Positions 9,742 through 22,070 of a stretch of 64,000 nucleotides of DNA are shown here, piece after piece (position 1 is the stretch's first letter; each line of letters begins with the position of its first letter). The DNA comes from Ceratothoa steindachneri (Eukaryota; Arthropoda; Malacostraca; Isopoda; Cymothoidae). The notes under the pieces were generated by a model, which saw only the letters and a program-made list of their open reading frames with translations, was not told the origin of the DNA and ran no database searches. The position numbers and the translations under genes were made by a program. Location: positions 153,698,306 to 153,762,305 of the forward strand of contig OZ018326.1 in the NCBI GenBank assembly GCA_963969495.1. Direction: 5' to 3'.

Positions 9742-9865
9742 ATCGTAGTATAGTCTCCCCCTTGTGTTTACCCCCACACGAGCTGTCAACCTAAATGTAC
9801 TCCAAAAACGTGAAACATTTTGGAACATGGACGAAATAGTACATGCCATCGTTCACGCCAGAAAT
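9742..9865 (-). repeat. Repeat J copy 3
   Basis: The minus-strand sequence shares GTTTCACGTTTTTGGAGTA, GACAGCTCGTGT and ATGATCCT with repeat J copy 1. It lies exactly between two LINEs that run head to head. Confidence 0.42.
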
Positions 9866-9879
9866 CTACATATTTCCCT

Positions 9880-12511
9880 TATTTATATTAAAGATAATCT
9901 CCAGTGTTGTGTAAACAGTACAATTAAATTAGATGATAACACAGAGTCATGACTAAATGTAAAAGAAGGTAAAAACAAGCTTGTCATAGGATTATTATAC
10001 AGACCACCAAATCTTAGTAAGGAAGCTTCAAATCTTCTGTGGCAGGAGATAGAACGGGCATGTAGAAGTAAGCATGTGTGTATAATGGGCGATTTTAATT
10101 ACAGAAATATAGACTGGGACGCTCTTGTGGGTGATCAGGAGGCTGAGGAATTTTTGAATGTTGTCCAAGATAATTTTCTGAGGCAGATTATTAACGAACC
10201 CACTAGAGGTAATCATATACTGGATTTAGTTCTGACAAATAGGGAAGAAGTTATTAAGGATACTGAGATTGGAGGAAATTTGGGTAATAGTGACCATTGT
10301 GAAATTAGATTCAAGATGAAATGGAATGGTATTGATAGTAGCATGAACAATGTTAAAATTCCTGACTTTAGAAGAGCAAATTATAATGGGCTAAGGACTT
10401 ACCTGGAGGCAGTTGTACAGAAACCAGGCAATGAAATCAATTCAGGAATAGATTCAATGATATCAGTTAGTGGAGACAATAATCACCAGGAGGAAGAGAT
10501 TACAATTGAAGAGGAGTATGAAAGAATAATTGAGCAATTAATTACAGGTCAGATGATTAACATTCCATATAAGGAGATTAGGACTAAAAATAATTACCCA
10601 AAATGGATGACAGATAAAATTAATCATTATATTGGCATTAAAAAGGGCATTTATAGGAAAATAAAAAATGGAGAGGATCACTTAAGGCAGAGATATAATG
10701 AACTAGCAAGAGATGTTAAAAAGTTAATTAGAGTAGCAAGGAGAAATTATGAAATTAAAGTGGCAAATAGGGCAAAGGAAGATCCTAAAAGTTTTTATCA
10801 ATTATACAAAACAAAGGTTAGAGATAAAATAGGCCCACTTATAGATTCCAATATAGAATTAGTGAGTGATAAGGACTCAATAGCTGGAATGCTAAATGAC
10901 TTTTTTCTCTCAGTATTTACACGGGAGGATACTCCAAATATACCTGAGGTGTCAATGATCTTTCGGGGCAATGATGAAGAGAAATTAAAGGATATCTTGA
11001 TCACAAAGGAGATAGTGACAAAGGAAATTGATAAAATCAAAAGTAGTAAAGCACCCGGTCCTGATGAGGTCTTTCTTAGAATTTTGAAAGAATGTAAGGA
11101 TGTGTTAAGTGAGCCCCTAGCATGCATCCTTAGAAAATCATTAGAGAGTGGCATTGTGCCAGTGGCATGGAAGAAAGCCAATGTGATACCTATATTTAAG
11201 AAAGGGGATAAAACAAATATGTCTAATTACAGACCAGTAAGTTTGACATCAGTGGTAGGGAAAATGATGGAATCTATTATAGCAAGGAATATTAGAGATC
11301 ACTTGGATAAGCATAAGTTGATAAAAGAATCACAGCATGGCTTTAGTAAGGGTAAATCCTGTCTGACTAATTTGCTGTCTTTTTATAGTAAGGTGTATGA
11401 AGCAGCAGATAATGATGAAAACTATGATATTTTATACTTGGACTTTAGTAAGGCTTTTGATCGAGTGCCACACTTATAGCTTCTGAGCAAAGTTAAAGCA
11501 CACAGGATCGATGGCAGTATATTTAGGTGGATTCAGTCATGGCTTGGTGACAGACAGCAAAGAGTTAGTATAGATGGAGTTAAATCTGAGTGGGGGTGTG
11601 TTAGCAGTGGAGTTCCGCAAGGATCTGTTTTGGGTCCCTTGCTATTCTTAATTTATATTAATGATCTTGACATAGGTATAAGTAGTGACCTGAGTAAATT
11701 TGCTGATGATACTAAGCTAGGTAGGGCCATTAGGGCTGATTCTGATGCTGTTGTAATGCAGGAGGAATTGACCATTCTGTCCAATTGGGCCGAGAAATGG
11801 CAAATGAAGTTTAACATAGACAAATGTAGTGTTCTTAGTATAGGTAGAAATAATCCATTGAATAGTTATAAATTAAATGCGAGAATTTTAGGGAGGACCG
11901 ATTGTGAGAGGGACTTGGGTATTTTGGTAAGTTTAGACCTTCGTCCTAGAAAGCAATGCCTAAATACTAAGAATAAAGCTAATAGGATATTGGGATTCAT
12001 TAGGAGGAGTGTAAGCAATAAGTGTGCTGAAGTCATTCTAAAACTGTATCTGGCGCTAGTTAGGCCTTATCTAGACTATGCAGTACAATTTTGGTCACCA
12101 TATTATAGGAAGGATATTGATTTGCTTGAGTCTGTGCAGAGAAGGATGACAAAGATGATTGGTGGGCTAAGGAACTTACCTTATGGTGAAAGGCTCAGAA
12201 AACTAAATCTACATAAATCGGAAAGGAGAAGAGTCAGAGGGGAATTGATTGAAGTCTTTAAATGGGTAAAAGGATATAATAAAGGGAATCTGGGTAAGGT
12301 TCTTATACTTAGTGAACATGACATGACACGTATCAATGGGTTTAAGCTTGATAAGTATAGGTTTAGGAAGGAGATTGGGAGGAATTGGTTTACAAATCGT
12401 GTGGTAGATGAATGGAATAGGCTCACTAGGCATGTGATAGAAGCCTCCTCTCTGGGTAGTTTTAAGAATAGATTAGATAAATATATGGATGAAGCTGCTA
12501 GATGGGACTGA
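9880..12511 (+). pseudogene. LINE-A ORF2 (endonuclease plus reverse transcriptase), one frame with two stops
   Basis: One reading frame runs from about 9880 to 12511, broken only by TGA at 9950-9952 and TAG at 11477-11479. In order: GLLYRPPNLS, the endonuclease motif CIMGDFNYRNIDW, DLVLTNREE, GNSDHCEIRF (SDH), a long charged linker, KANVIPIFKKGDK, NYRPVSLTSVVGKMME, ESQHGFSKGKSCLTNL, motif A YLDFSKAFDRVP, then the TAG, GVPQGSVLGPLL, FADDTKLG and the C-terminal FTNRVVDEWNRL. No RNase H domain follows, as is usual for CR1/L2-type elements. It lacks the first EEP motif, so this copy could not act alone even if the TAG were read through. Confidence 0.87.
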
Positions 12512-12759
12512 CTTTTTTTTATGTACATATGTATATATTTTTCTAAGGAGTGGGGAGATTATATTTTGCGGTTGCATGAATGGACATAATCCTCTGGATG
12601 CATTTTATGTATATTGTAGATTAGATCTGATGAACTCCTTAAAGGGTGACAATGTTGATGACTTTTCTCTGGTAAGAAATCATTTGTGTGTTGACTGGAA
12701 CAGGAGCTGCCAAGTGTAGGCCATGAATGGTCTTTTGCAGTCTCCTTCTTTTCTTATGT
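9880..12759 (+). mobile_element. LINE-A copy 3, longest copy, ORF2 nearly whole
   Basis: It starts inside the endonuclease (VYIKDNLQ-like) and continues through the whole reverse transcriptase to the 3' tail ending TTCTTTTCTTATG at 12759. It differs from copies 1 and 2 by scattered substitutions only, and contains the same AATCCTCTGGATG tail motif. The missing 5' end includes ORF1 and the first endonuclease motif. Confidence 0.85.
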
Positions 12760-12965
12760 TAGTAAGAAAGGACAGAAGAAGGGAAAAACAATCACTATGT
12801 CCAATCCGATGATGGAATGCGATCCAATCCTATCACGCTTCCAGTTTCGAGATCTCACGTCCCTCTTCAGGCGGTAAATGTAGCGTGCCAAAAATCTACC
12901 CTAAATGCCCAATCGATCCAACCCACTTCCTACACTAATTCGGACATGAGAAATCGACAGGGGTG

Positions 12966-13004
<39 letters not shown>

Positions 13005-13550
13005 ATATATATACAAAACAATTAATTCTATCTTATGAATACTATCAATCAAAGTATATACAAAACATTTAATTAGACTATTATATTTAAAAGAAAAATA
13101 AACGTTCGGTTACTACCAATCAGAAAAAAACTTCCTATGCAAAATTGAACAACAAAAACTATTTGCAACTACAACAACAAATGATAAATGAACAAAAAAA
13201 GAAAAGGCTTCACATGGTACTACAAAATCTTTGTATAAAAAAAACACCTGGCATCTCCAAGCTCGGTATTAGATAAGTGACCTTGTTGCGCTTTCATGGC
13301 TATAAAAAAGCCCTCTCTGTCCTGTCAGGACTCACAATAACTACTTGACATACAAGGTATATTCTCTTTCAATATTGCAAATCTTACAATCTCAGCCACC
13401 CTTATTAAAAGATTATTACAAGTCAAGTACAATCTAAAGAGAATATTTGAGTGGCTCTTTGTTTGCAATAGACTGATAATATCAAAACCATGTCTGTTAA
13501 AATAACTTTAGCAAAGAAACTATAATCTTTACAGAATATGGCTCCTGGAA

Positions 13551-13615
<65 letters not shown>

Positions 13616-13680
13616 AAAAGAAACCCATTCCCATTCACACACACATTCTTATAGAGGAAGGAAGAGGGTATTGAAAAAAG
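12760..13680. other. Non-coding, AT-rich, with two long TA microsatellites
   Basis: TA repeats at about 12972-13014 and 13555-13612 dominate. The rest (poly-A-rich runs near 13080-13260) shows no reading frame of interest. Confidence 0.6.
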
Positions 13681-13689
13681 GGTGGGAGA

Positions 13690-14035
13690 ATGGCCTTTCA
13701 CACACTCACATTCACTCTACCACACCATCCCTACTCTAGGCCTATCTTCCTCCCTCCTGGTCTCAGCCACATTCTTCATTCGTACACTTGCATCCCTTCT
13801 CACTTCATGCAACAATTCATTTAATCTCTTACATTCGTCACGCAAGTGCCTCTCCTCCTCTACCAAAAGCCACATTTGCATGAGTCACATAAACCAAGGG
13901 GCATTCAGACACATTTGCTCTTCTTTCAACACCACAAGAATCACAAACTATATATACACTAGTTACATCAACGGGCATACTCACTTCATCCAAATAGACA
14001 GCCATACTGAGAAACTTTTAAAAATTAAACAATCA
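13690..14035 (-). pseudogene. Possible LINE ORF1 fragment
   Basis: The minus strand reads YIVCDSCGVERRANVSECP, then VAFGRGGEAL and, in another frame, KRLNELLHEVRRDASVRM. A Cys-rich start followed by a short heptad-like stretch resembles the N-terminal part of CR1-type ORF1 proteins, and a related Cys-rich piece is seen at 62400-62600. The link is tentative. The + strand ORF 13682-14047 is probably only its antisense. Confidence 0.35.
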
Positions 14036-14249
14036 AGAAAAGTATAAACAAGAGGGAGGAAATTAGGCTGCTCTGGAACATAAACAAAAAGGAGCTATTT
14101 CATGATTTAATTTACAGCATAACTAAAAATTCCCTGAGTATTTTATTGTGATACTTAATGTTAACTATGTTCCCAAACTTAAATACATTATACTGGGGAA
14201 AAAAAGGGACTGAATAGAGATCTCTCTGAGAACACGTCCGATCGCTACC

Positions 14250-14445
14250 ACTATTTGAATATTATCAAGGCATCCGGCCCAGATGACAGTCATTATAGAT
14301 TTATTTAAGAAGGAATACAAAGTATTGCAGTAGCTTTTGCTAAATCACTGAAGTTTGGAGAAATACCTTATGAGTGGAAAATAAATGTGCCAATTTTTAA
14401 GAAGGCAAGTAAAGAGGACCCAAATAATTTTAGACCTGAGACAAA
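14250..14445 (+). pseudogene. LINE-B-like reverse transcriptase scrap
   Basis: It reads KASGPDDSHYRF, AKSLKFGEIPYEWK, VPIFKKASKEDPNNFRPE. These match the RT fingers of LINE-B copy 2 (GEIPDDWKRANVVPIFKKGSKEDPNNFRPV) with substitutions and a stop, so it is an old copy. Confidence 0.65.
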
Positions 14446-15150
14446 TGGAGTGAATGATAAGCTCACTCACTCACTCCAGGTGTGCATATGTACCCGTGTG
14501 AAGAGGAATCGAGAGAGATTTGTGCGAGAATCTTACTCCTCCTCGATTCGGGTTATTATACTCCGAAGGCAAGGAAACTTGTGCGATAAAACCGAATATG
14601 CCTCCCTGGATAAAACAAATATCCACCCCAGAATTAGTTAAGAATTCTTCTTCCCGTAAGAATACCCGTCTGACTCCATGCAACAACGCCATCTCCAAAG
14701 AAGAACCAAAGTCATATCCCAAAAGGCTTCAAGTGAAGAGTGATCTTCGTGTAATACCCCCTTAATTACGCATAGTCATCCAAACAATCCATTGATGTCT
14801 CAGAAGAAAACCATCCTCCGTTTTCTTTGAAGAATTTACACTGGAAGAATTCCCAGCCTCCATTCTCGAAGGCTCTGCTCCTCCCCCATCATCTCAAAGG
14901 AATACTTCAACTCCGAGGAAGTTGACCCTGGACCCTGTCGAAGTGGCCCAACCTCATCTCACCACACACTCTAAAATCAAATATAATAGATATATGTATG
15001 GTATATAGAGCTATACCACAACATAGTTAAGAAGGGTATTTCTGGGCAACTAGAAAGTTCTTTTAATATGTGAAGAGATAAGAGAATTTAGCTATGAGAT
15101 GAATGGGTATTGATGTATTGGCTGAATGCAGTAGAGAATGAGAAAGAGTG
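14446..15150. other. No recognised feature
   Basis: Short open frames on both strands have no family motif. I see no repeat relation to the rest of the window. Confidence 0.5.
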
Positions 15151-15500
15151 AAGTAGTAGTAGATAGGTCACTGAAGATTTCTAAGCAGTGTATTGAGGCA
15201 AATATAACTCATATGTCAGGCCACTTATCGAGTGCTGTATACAAGCATGGTCCCTTATCATTCTGGGGTAGATAAGTTGGATTTTATCAAGTTCTTTTAG
15301 TTAGAAGGTAGTAACAACTTGGGGCCATCAGTTGAAAATTACTAAAATGGATAAATTGGATGTGTGGAAGTATTTTGTCACCAACAGGGTGGTAGATTAC
15401 TGGAACGGTTTACCAAAGGATACATTAAGCAGTCCAAATTTAAATGTTTTCAAGCGCAGGTTAGATCAGTATATGAGGAAGGTATGTTATCATGGTATTT
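15151..15500 (+). pseudogene. LINE-B-like ORF2 C-terminus, degenerate
   Basis: It reads VVVDRSLKISKQCIEA, then a shortened ECCIQAWS-like stretch, then FVTNRVVDYWNGLP-like and SPNLNVFKRRLDQYM in alternating frames. Internal deletions and stops show an old LINE-B relative. The first part gives the uninterrupted form of the junction disrupted by LINE-A copy 2 at 6512/7568. Confidence 0.6.
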
Positions 15501-15765
15501 AACCCTTAAAGCATGGTGTGGACCAAAAGGTCCCGAATGTACAACTGCTGCTTGGACCAATTGATCCTCTTATGGTTTTAAGCCTATGAAAAATTCTATT
15601 GAATTTCTAATGATAGTTTTTCTCTGGTGCCGATGAAGTCCTCCATTTTCTTACTGTGCTGCTTTAAGGGTTAAGTTATATTGCAGAGAATTACATATCG
15701 TAATATCAATATTTGTATCTATTATATTATTGATCTTACAAGTATTTTACTACTGAATTTTACAT

Positions 15766-16000
15766 CTATGTTAACCTGATTTAGCAAGCTTCTAAGTTTT
15801 TCATTATCTCCCTATAAAAATTTGGAGTTTTAGTAGTGTCTGTTGATGCTCTACTTTCCCTCTTCCCAATTTAAAATGAACTATCGATGATCACTATTTC
15901 TCAATGCTTCCCTGACAGTCAATTCCTCAACCAAGTGATCATCATTTGAAAGTATTTGATCTAATATATTGGTATTCTGTGCTGGTATATTAACAAAACA
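15766..16000 (-). pseudogene. LINE-B-like endonuclease scrap
   Basis: The minus strand reads NILDQILSNDDHLVEELTVREALRNSDHR, matching the SDH end of the LINE-B copy 2 endonuclease (9230-9420), with frameshifts afterwards. It ends near 15766. Confidence 0.6.
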
Positions 16001-16049
16001 TCCTATAAGCTTACAACTTGCTCTGTTCCTTGTTGTGGATGCAGTTTAT

Positions 16050-16112
16050 GCGCTGTGTATTGACTCGGATGACCCTTATGGCTTTTGTCATCCGTTGAAT
16101 TATGGTATGTGT
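16050..16112 (+). repeat. LINE-B 3' tail scrap
   Basis: TTGACTCGGATGACC, TTATGGCTTTTGTCATCCG and a following ATTATGGTATG match the LINE-B tail, with a shortened loop between CGGATGAC and GTCATCCG. Confidence 0.6.
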
Positions 16113-18015
16113 AATAAAAACTTTTCTTAAAATTAGATATACACACAGTACTTTTCAAGATGGAGTAAGTCAGACCACTACCTCTAGAACTCATCTCTCT
16201 TATATGATGATCTGAATGCAAGGACAGCTACATCAACACCCCCAAATTTACTAATATTTACTATGTGAGTATTGTGTAATTAATACTGAAGTAACTTACC
16301 TTGACTGCCATAAACTCTCAAAAAATTAATGCATACATATTTCTGAGCTGAAAATAAATTGCTTCTGCATAAAACTTAATCAATATTCTGTTGAAGTAGA
16401 AGACAACTCTCAAGTCTGTCAGTACACCTAGATAAAGTTTTAAGGGTCATTCATTCCATGCCAATTCAATCAGGGGTTTCCATGTCACCATCTCAGATTT
16501 TGATGAATACTTGATATATTAACTTTATAGGGACATATGACCCCCCCCTCCCCGAAATATAAATGAAAAATTCCCATTAAGTCCAAAATTATGTCCCTTT
16601 GAAATTCAGTTGTCATGCCCCTTTTTGCATAGATGAAGAAATGCTTAAAATTATTTTTAGGGTTTGGGGGACAGCATATCTTCATTTGTCTAAGCAAGAT
16701 AGAAACCTGAAAATGGTTACCTTTACGTACCTTTACCTGTTCTTTCAGAATCAGGCATTGAAAAATGAGCTCGGATGAAACCCCTTCAATATATTAGCTT
16801 ACAAAAATTAGATTTTTTTCTGGTATCTGACTTTTTTCAGATTTTGACCCGAGACTATGGGTTCATTATTTCACCTACATGCAATTTTCTCCTATATTAT
16901 TATTACTATTTGGGAAAGATACAATGAACAGATGAACGATCTTTTTATATAACCTATTATTCTGATCTATAGTTATCAGAATATGCTCAAACTAGAGAGC
17001 TCCCACTTTGGGGGCATGGTTAACCATGAGATAGTGATGGCACTGAAATTTACACAGCTTATAGGATAATTAATGAAGATATAAATATCTCACCTTATCT
17101 CCTATATAAACTACTAATGTGAATTTTTTTTTAGCATTCAGTTGTAGGGGTCGTTCTAGAAAATATGTAGGCCTCTGGCACAAAATTGCAGGATTTAATA
17201 AGCCCAGTGAGGAACTCCACAAATGGACAGTCGGTAGATTTATTAAATCCTAAAAATTGCTATGTGCGTAAATTAAGGAAATAATATACCAAGCCTAATA
17301 AATAAAGAAGCAAATAGAATAAGGAAATTAAACTATATATATGTTAAACTGTACAAATAGATCTGAGACAAGCAGATTTTAGAGTCGCACAGAAACCCAT
17401 GAGCATACAATGATATCACAGGTGACCACCTGGATAAATATGAGGTTTGTGCACAAACAAACATACACCTGTTGGGATCATTTATCAGCATCTGAACAAA
17501 TATAGACCAGAGAAATTTCAGAGACACCTGCAACAAGTGACTCCCTATAATAAAGCTAAATCTATGGGAAATATGTAAGCACAACAGGTACACAGAGATG
17601 TCTGAGATAATGAACAAACCAGATGACTATGCCCCACGGACAAGTTAAGGTACCCTCCCCCCCTTGGAGATATATATATATAGAGAGAGAAAGACACTCA
17701 TTATTCATAAGATTTAATCCTTTTAGACTTGATAATTTATGTAAAACAGAAAGCCTACACATTGACCGCAAAGAACTTGAGATGTTTCTGCTTGTCCCTT
17801 TAGTAGGCCAATTCTAGAATAAAGTTATATTTTCTTTGCTGTGTCCTTTCAAAGTCCTTTACTTACCCCGATTATGAAGACACCAGTAAGCCCAGTCTAA
17901 TGCATAACCCTCATGAGAAATTATAAGGAGTCAGAACCAATTCAACAGAGGCATAAAGTAGGCCCACTGCCTAAAGTCCTCATTACCCATCAAACACAAT
18001 AGCTCAAGTAGTCTA
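16113..18015. other. No recognised feature
   Basis: AT-rich sequence with a C run near 16542 and a short TA/GA microsatellite at 17669-17691. No frame or repeat in it resembles a family I know. Confidence 0.5.
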
Positions 18016-18024
18016 GTGATGTAC

Positions 18025-18130
18025 TGATCAATCGGCATCGGCACTGTCATATATTTTTCTGATTGGCATTGGCATATATTTTTCTGATCGGCATCAGCAT
18101 ATTTTTTTGTGATTTGCCGAGCCCCTATGC
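18025..18130. repeat. Short imperfect tandem repeat
   Basis: About four units of roughly 25 bases built around GGCAT and ATATTTTTCTGAT (for example ATCGGCATCGGCA, ATTGGCATTGGCA, ATCGGCATCAGCA). Similar TATCGG-rich sequence flanks the pogo element at 21050-21150, which suggests an older host repeat; such CGGTATCGG-type ends occur in some hAT elements. Confidence 0.4.
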
Positions 18131-18459
18131 TGATTAATATTTTTGGTGGTAAAAAACACTGAAGTTTGAAGTTTAATTTCATATTGCTATAAAAGTTTCA
18201 TCAACTCTCACTTACTATTTCTTCTATTAAAGTTTTTATAATGGTTGGTGAAAAGGTTTTAGAAGAATTTCCAGCCATTAAAGTGAATGTAATTAGTCTG
18301 ATTAGGATAAAAGCTTGAGAAAACTAGATCAATTGGAATAAAGAAAGATAGTGGACTTCCTAAGTTGTGACCATTCCAGAAAATGTTGAGAGTCACTAAA
18401 ATGAGTATAAGTAAAATGGTGGGTACATTTATTCCTTTCTACTAGTGATGGGACGAGTA

Positions 18460-21045
18460 GGGTCAACAGGGATTAAATGGGGCATTTTTTGACATTTTGA
18501 TTTCCACAGCCCAAATTAAAAAGATATTTGAAAGTTTTAGGTGTGGATCAGGACAATGTGTCTATTGGCTACAAAATGAGACATGGTACAAGAATTTTTG
18601 ATCATAAGGTTTTCAAAAATTAAATTGACCCCCCCCCAACCCCAGGCATCCGGGGTTAAATGGTGCATTGACTTTGAGGGCATAGTAGGCCTATATAAAT
18701 GTATGCAAAGTATGTCTTACCTTATCAAATTTGTAGTAAAGTCTCCAACTTGATGTTTTGAAGTGCAGAACTTTTTTTTTGAGCAATTTTCTTTATCTTA
18801 AATTTATATCTATTGTTTGTTAAATTTATCTCTACTTTTAATGTCCTTAACCTACTATGTAGGCCTACACTGGTTTGAGTCTTCAGCTAGGCCTACCAGT
18901 ACTGCTCACACTTCTGGCACAGCCCACTGGCCACGATTGCCGCAAGGAGTTGGAGCATTAATGATGCGGGCAATGTCTTGCAAGGGATAGGTGTGGATAT
19001 CTGGAGCATCTGTCACACCTACTTTAGTGATTTTTTCCACTTTGCCAGGAAAATGTTGGCTTTCATAGTCAACAATTACAAAGGTCACACCTTCACGCAT
19101 ATCTTTAGTAACTGTCACTAGAACTGCTAAAAATTTCCATGTCACTGTCTGAGAAACTAACATCTTCACTCTTTTCTTCTTGGTACACTTCTCATTTCTC
19201 TTTGGTTGCTTTTTTTCTTTTGATCATGGGTGTCAGCTTCTTTCTGTAATCGCTTCAGCACCTCAGCCGAACTTAGCACTTCTCCTTGTGTTGCCTGCAC
19301 TCTTGCACGTTTCTTGCGCTTTTGATGCACTTGCCAGTGGAGAGATAACAGAAATTATGGCATCCCTCAACATCTTCCTTGGAGTTCCTCCTGGTGTACC
19401 AGGTTGATGGATTTGTGCCTGTAGGTTGTGTGTCCTCTTTAGTAGATAGCACCACTCGTTGCATGACAGCTGTTCTGTCTACAAGAAATAAGCCAGCACC
19501 TCGGAATGCATTGATAGCATTGGATGGTTGTAGTTGCTGCCATAGGTGGGCTAGTAGCCTGGAGAACACAGCTTTGTCCACAGCATCCATTTGTGACTCT
19601 TTGAACCAATTGTTCAAGACCTTTTTCCATATGAACTTGACAGGCCTGAAGACTCCAACGTCTAAAGGTTGAAGAGCGTGTGAGGTGTTTGGAGGAAGGC
19701 AAAGTATGATTATATCCTTCTCTATGGCAGCTTTGGCAGTATTCTAAGTAAGATGGCTGTTAGGTCCATCAAAAAATAAGCAGAACTGACTTTTCAAAAG
19801 TTTCAACATATTTGACAGACTTTGAGGAACCAGCTTTCAAAGTTCAAGTCGTCCATCCAGCCACTATCACTGCAGCTGTAGACTGCTCCTTGAGGACCTC
19901 CTATTGTCCAAGTCTCCTATAAGTGCTTGGCCTTGTAAACTGTGAATGGCGGCAGATAATTTCCTGATGCAGAGATGCAGAACAACACTGAGAACATAGT
20001 TTTGCCAGCAGTTGGACCCATGATGTAAGAATCTTTGGTGTGTTTGCTAACAGACACAGACTCACCTCTTCTGTTGGTATTTAAACCTGTCTCATCTAAA
20101 TTGAAGATATGATGTGGCTGATCAGACAGGCCATTTTCTTGTAGAACAGCCTCATATATATCAAAGAAGCCATTGACAACATCTTGTGTTAACCCTCTTG
20201 CACAGGCAACTGTCAAGAGTTCTGGCTTGCGTCACTTTACGACCTAGAGGATAGGCACATTTAGACACAAACTCCAGTGTTTCAACAATGGTTCGTTCTT
20301 CATCAAAAGATAACACTGTTTTTGCTCCTGATCCCACTCTTTGAGGTGAGCATATCACCCAACATCTCAATCTCTTTCTCGGTATATTGTTTTCCCTAGC
20401 AACACTTGTCACTGGCCTACCACTCTCTTTCACTAGGTTTGCCAATTCTTTTAATTTAGCAGGATCATAGTTTGTCACTGTCATTCTTTTATGGTTTTGA
20501 GGCATTTTTTTTTGCCAAGTAGGCCTTACCTGCACACTGTAATCTGAAAATTATTGGCTACTCTGAAAAACATCAAGTAAAGTTAATACACTCAGAACAA
20601 CAGAAAAATATCAAGTAAATATTTTCAGTTGCAGTTAATATCCATTTTTTATATATCATTATTATAGAAAAATCCTTGACCCATTTCACTGTGAGTTTTG
20701 TTCAATAACAGAAAATCTGTTAACATTTAGATCCTGCCTTTTGTGGTGGTAATATTCCCGACAAAATGAGCTATAATTTTTTATTCTAGGCCTATAAGTT
20801 TTTGAGACTTTTTTTTTAATTCAATTTTTTCTTACTTTTTTTGGTTTTCAAATCAACATGTTGGCTTATTGTTAGATTCAATCTATTATTTGTTTACATA
20901 TTAATATAGTACATAATTTTACCTTTCTTTTGAGCCCTTAACATTTAAATTTTGATAATTTTAAGTTTCTAAAAAATTGTTTTTGTTAAAGAAAGGTAGA
21001 AAATTCCCCATTCAACCCCATGCCCCATTTAACCCCTGTTGACCC
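18460..21045 (-). mobile_element. Pogo-type DNA transposon with TIRs and TA target duplication
   Basis: GGGTCAACAGGGATTAAATG at 18460 is inverted at the right end (CATTTAACCCCTGTTGACCC ending at 21045), and TA flanks both ends (18458-18459 and 21046-21047). The 2,586-bp element carries one transposase pseudogene on the minus strand plus AT-rich ends. Element length, TA duplication and an HTH plus DDE_1 transposase agree with the pogo/Tigger group of the Tc1/mariner superfamily. Confidence 0.82.
18906..20535 (-). pseudogene. Pogo-type transposase, frameshifted
   Basis: N-terminus (20493-20340): MTVTNYDPAKLKELANLV...SVARENNIPRKRL, a Psq-like helix-turn-helix. The catalytic part starts with HHIFNLDETGLNTN (about 20110), with the first Asp in LDETG, then KTMFSVLFCISASGNYLPPF. 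FFDGPNSHL (about 19760) holds the second Asp, followed by LPPNTSHALQPLDVGVFRPVK in shifting frames (about 19700-19640) and a helical tail. At 19169-18906 a further segment, FVIVDYESQHFPGKVEKI, looks like a small C-terminal beta domain found in some pogo-like proteins. At least three frameshifts and several stops make it inactive. Catalysis would be cut-and-paste at TA. Confidence 0.8.
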
Positions 21046-21047
21046 TA

Positions 21048-22060
21048 CTTAGTATTGGTATTGAATATCTAGTATCGGCTGTTTTTAGTGGTATCGGAAC
21101 TCGTATCAGTATCAGAACTTTTATGTCTCATTTCCGATATCAAAATCTGATACTTGCCCATTAATTATCAAGACACTGTATGCAATCATTTTACAACATA
21201 TATTCATTCTATTTAATGATTATATTCTTGTGTCCCGTATGTGAAAAAATTCACATAATATGCACCTAATTTATTTACATAAAATAACATTTTATAACCC
21301 TTTCAAACCCTTAGATTTTCAGGGAACAAAAAAGGAACAAGCACAGGCCAAACTACTAGTTTATGCCTACATGAAAAATTCATGTAATTGCAATCAATCA
21401 AATGACTGCAGTTAGTTTGGTATAAATAATATAATTTTATTTAAATGTTTAACTCAATATTTGTAAATTTCAATAATTTTATCCCGTTCAAAAGTATTTT
21501 GAGAATAGTGTACACGTGCCGTCATAAATGATGGAAAATTTTACATTATTTTCATCCCCATTATTATTGGGTAAATCTTGAACAAAAGATTAGAATTTCT
21601 AAAGAGTCACTTCCATCACAATGCAAATTATTATTACACAAAAAATACATGCAAATAGCTTGAAATCAAAGCTGTTCCATATAGTCATATTGTATGTATG
21701 CTACCAAACCAATTAATTTCTATTTTGTTCCATCATTTTTTCCGATAAATTTTATTTTGTTTAAAACAGCTGAAAGTTAAGCTTTAAATAGACTCTTTAA
21801 TCTTTATGCACAATTTTTATCTATAATTGTTATTTGTTTTATATTCCTTTGATATTCATATTCAATTTTCACCCATTGCAGAATGAATATGAACAGTTAC
21901 AAGAAATGTAAGTAAAAGGACCCAATAAAACAAACTTGAAATGTACTTTTGTGCTTAATTATCCAAAAATTCTTAATGTTAACATTTCCTTTGCGCCCAC
22001 TGTAGTAGTCAGGCAGATGCTTTGCATTTTCAGTTGGCTATAATGCCTCTCTTTCTTTTT
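21048..22060. other. No recognised feature
   Basis: AT-rich, no open frame of note. A short stretch at 21881-21907 (CAG, AATGAATATGAACAG, then a GTAAG donor) could be a relic exon of the following gene-like element, but it is too short to claim. Confidence 0.45.
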
Positions 22061-22070
22061 TTCTTTGCAG

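Noticed and set aside
13682..14047. 121-codon + strand ORF as a gene
   Set aside because: No family motif; it is better explained as the antisense of a LINE ORF1-like stretch.
18025..18130. CRISPR-like or satellite array
   Set aside because: Only about four imperfect units of 25 bases without unique spacers, in AT-rich eukaryotic sequence.
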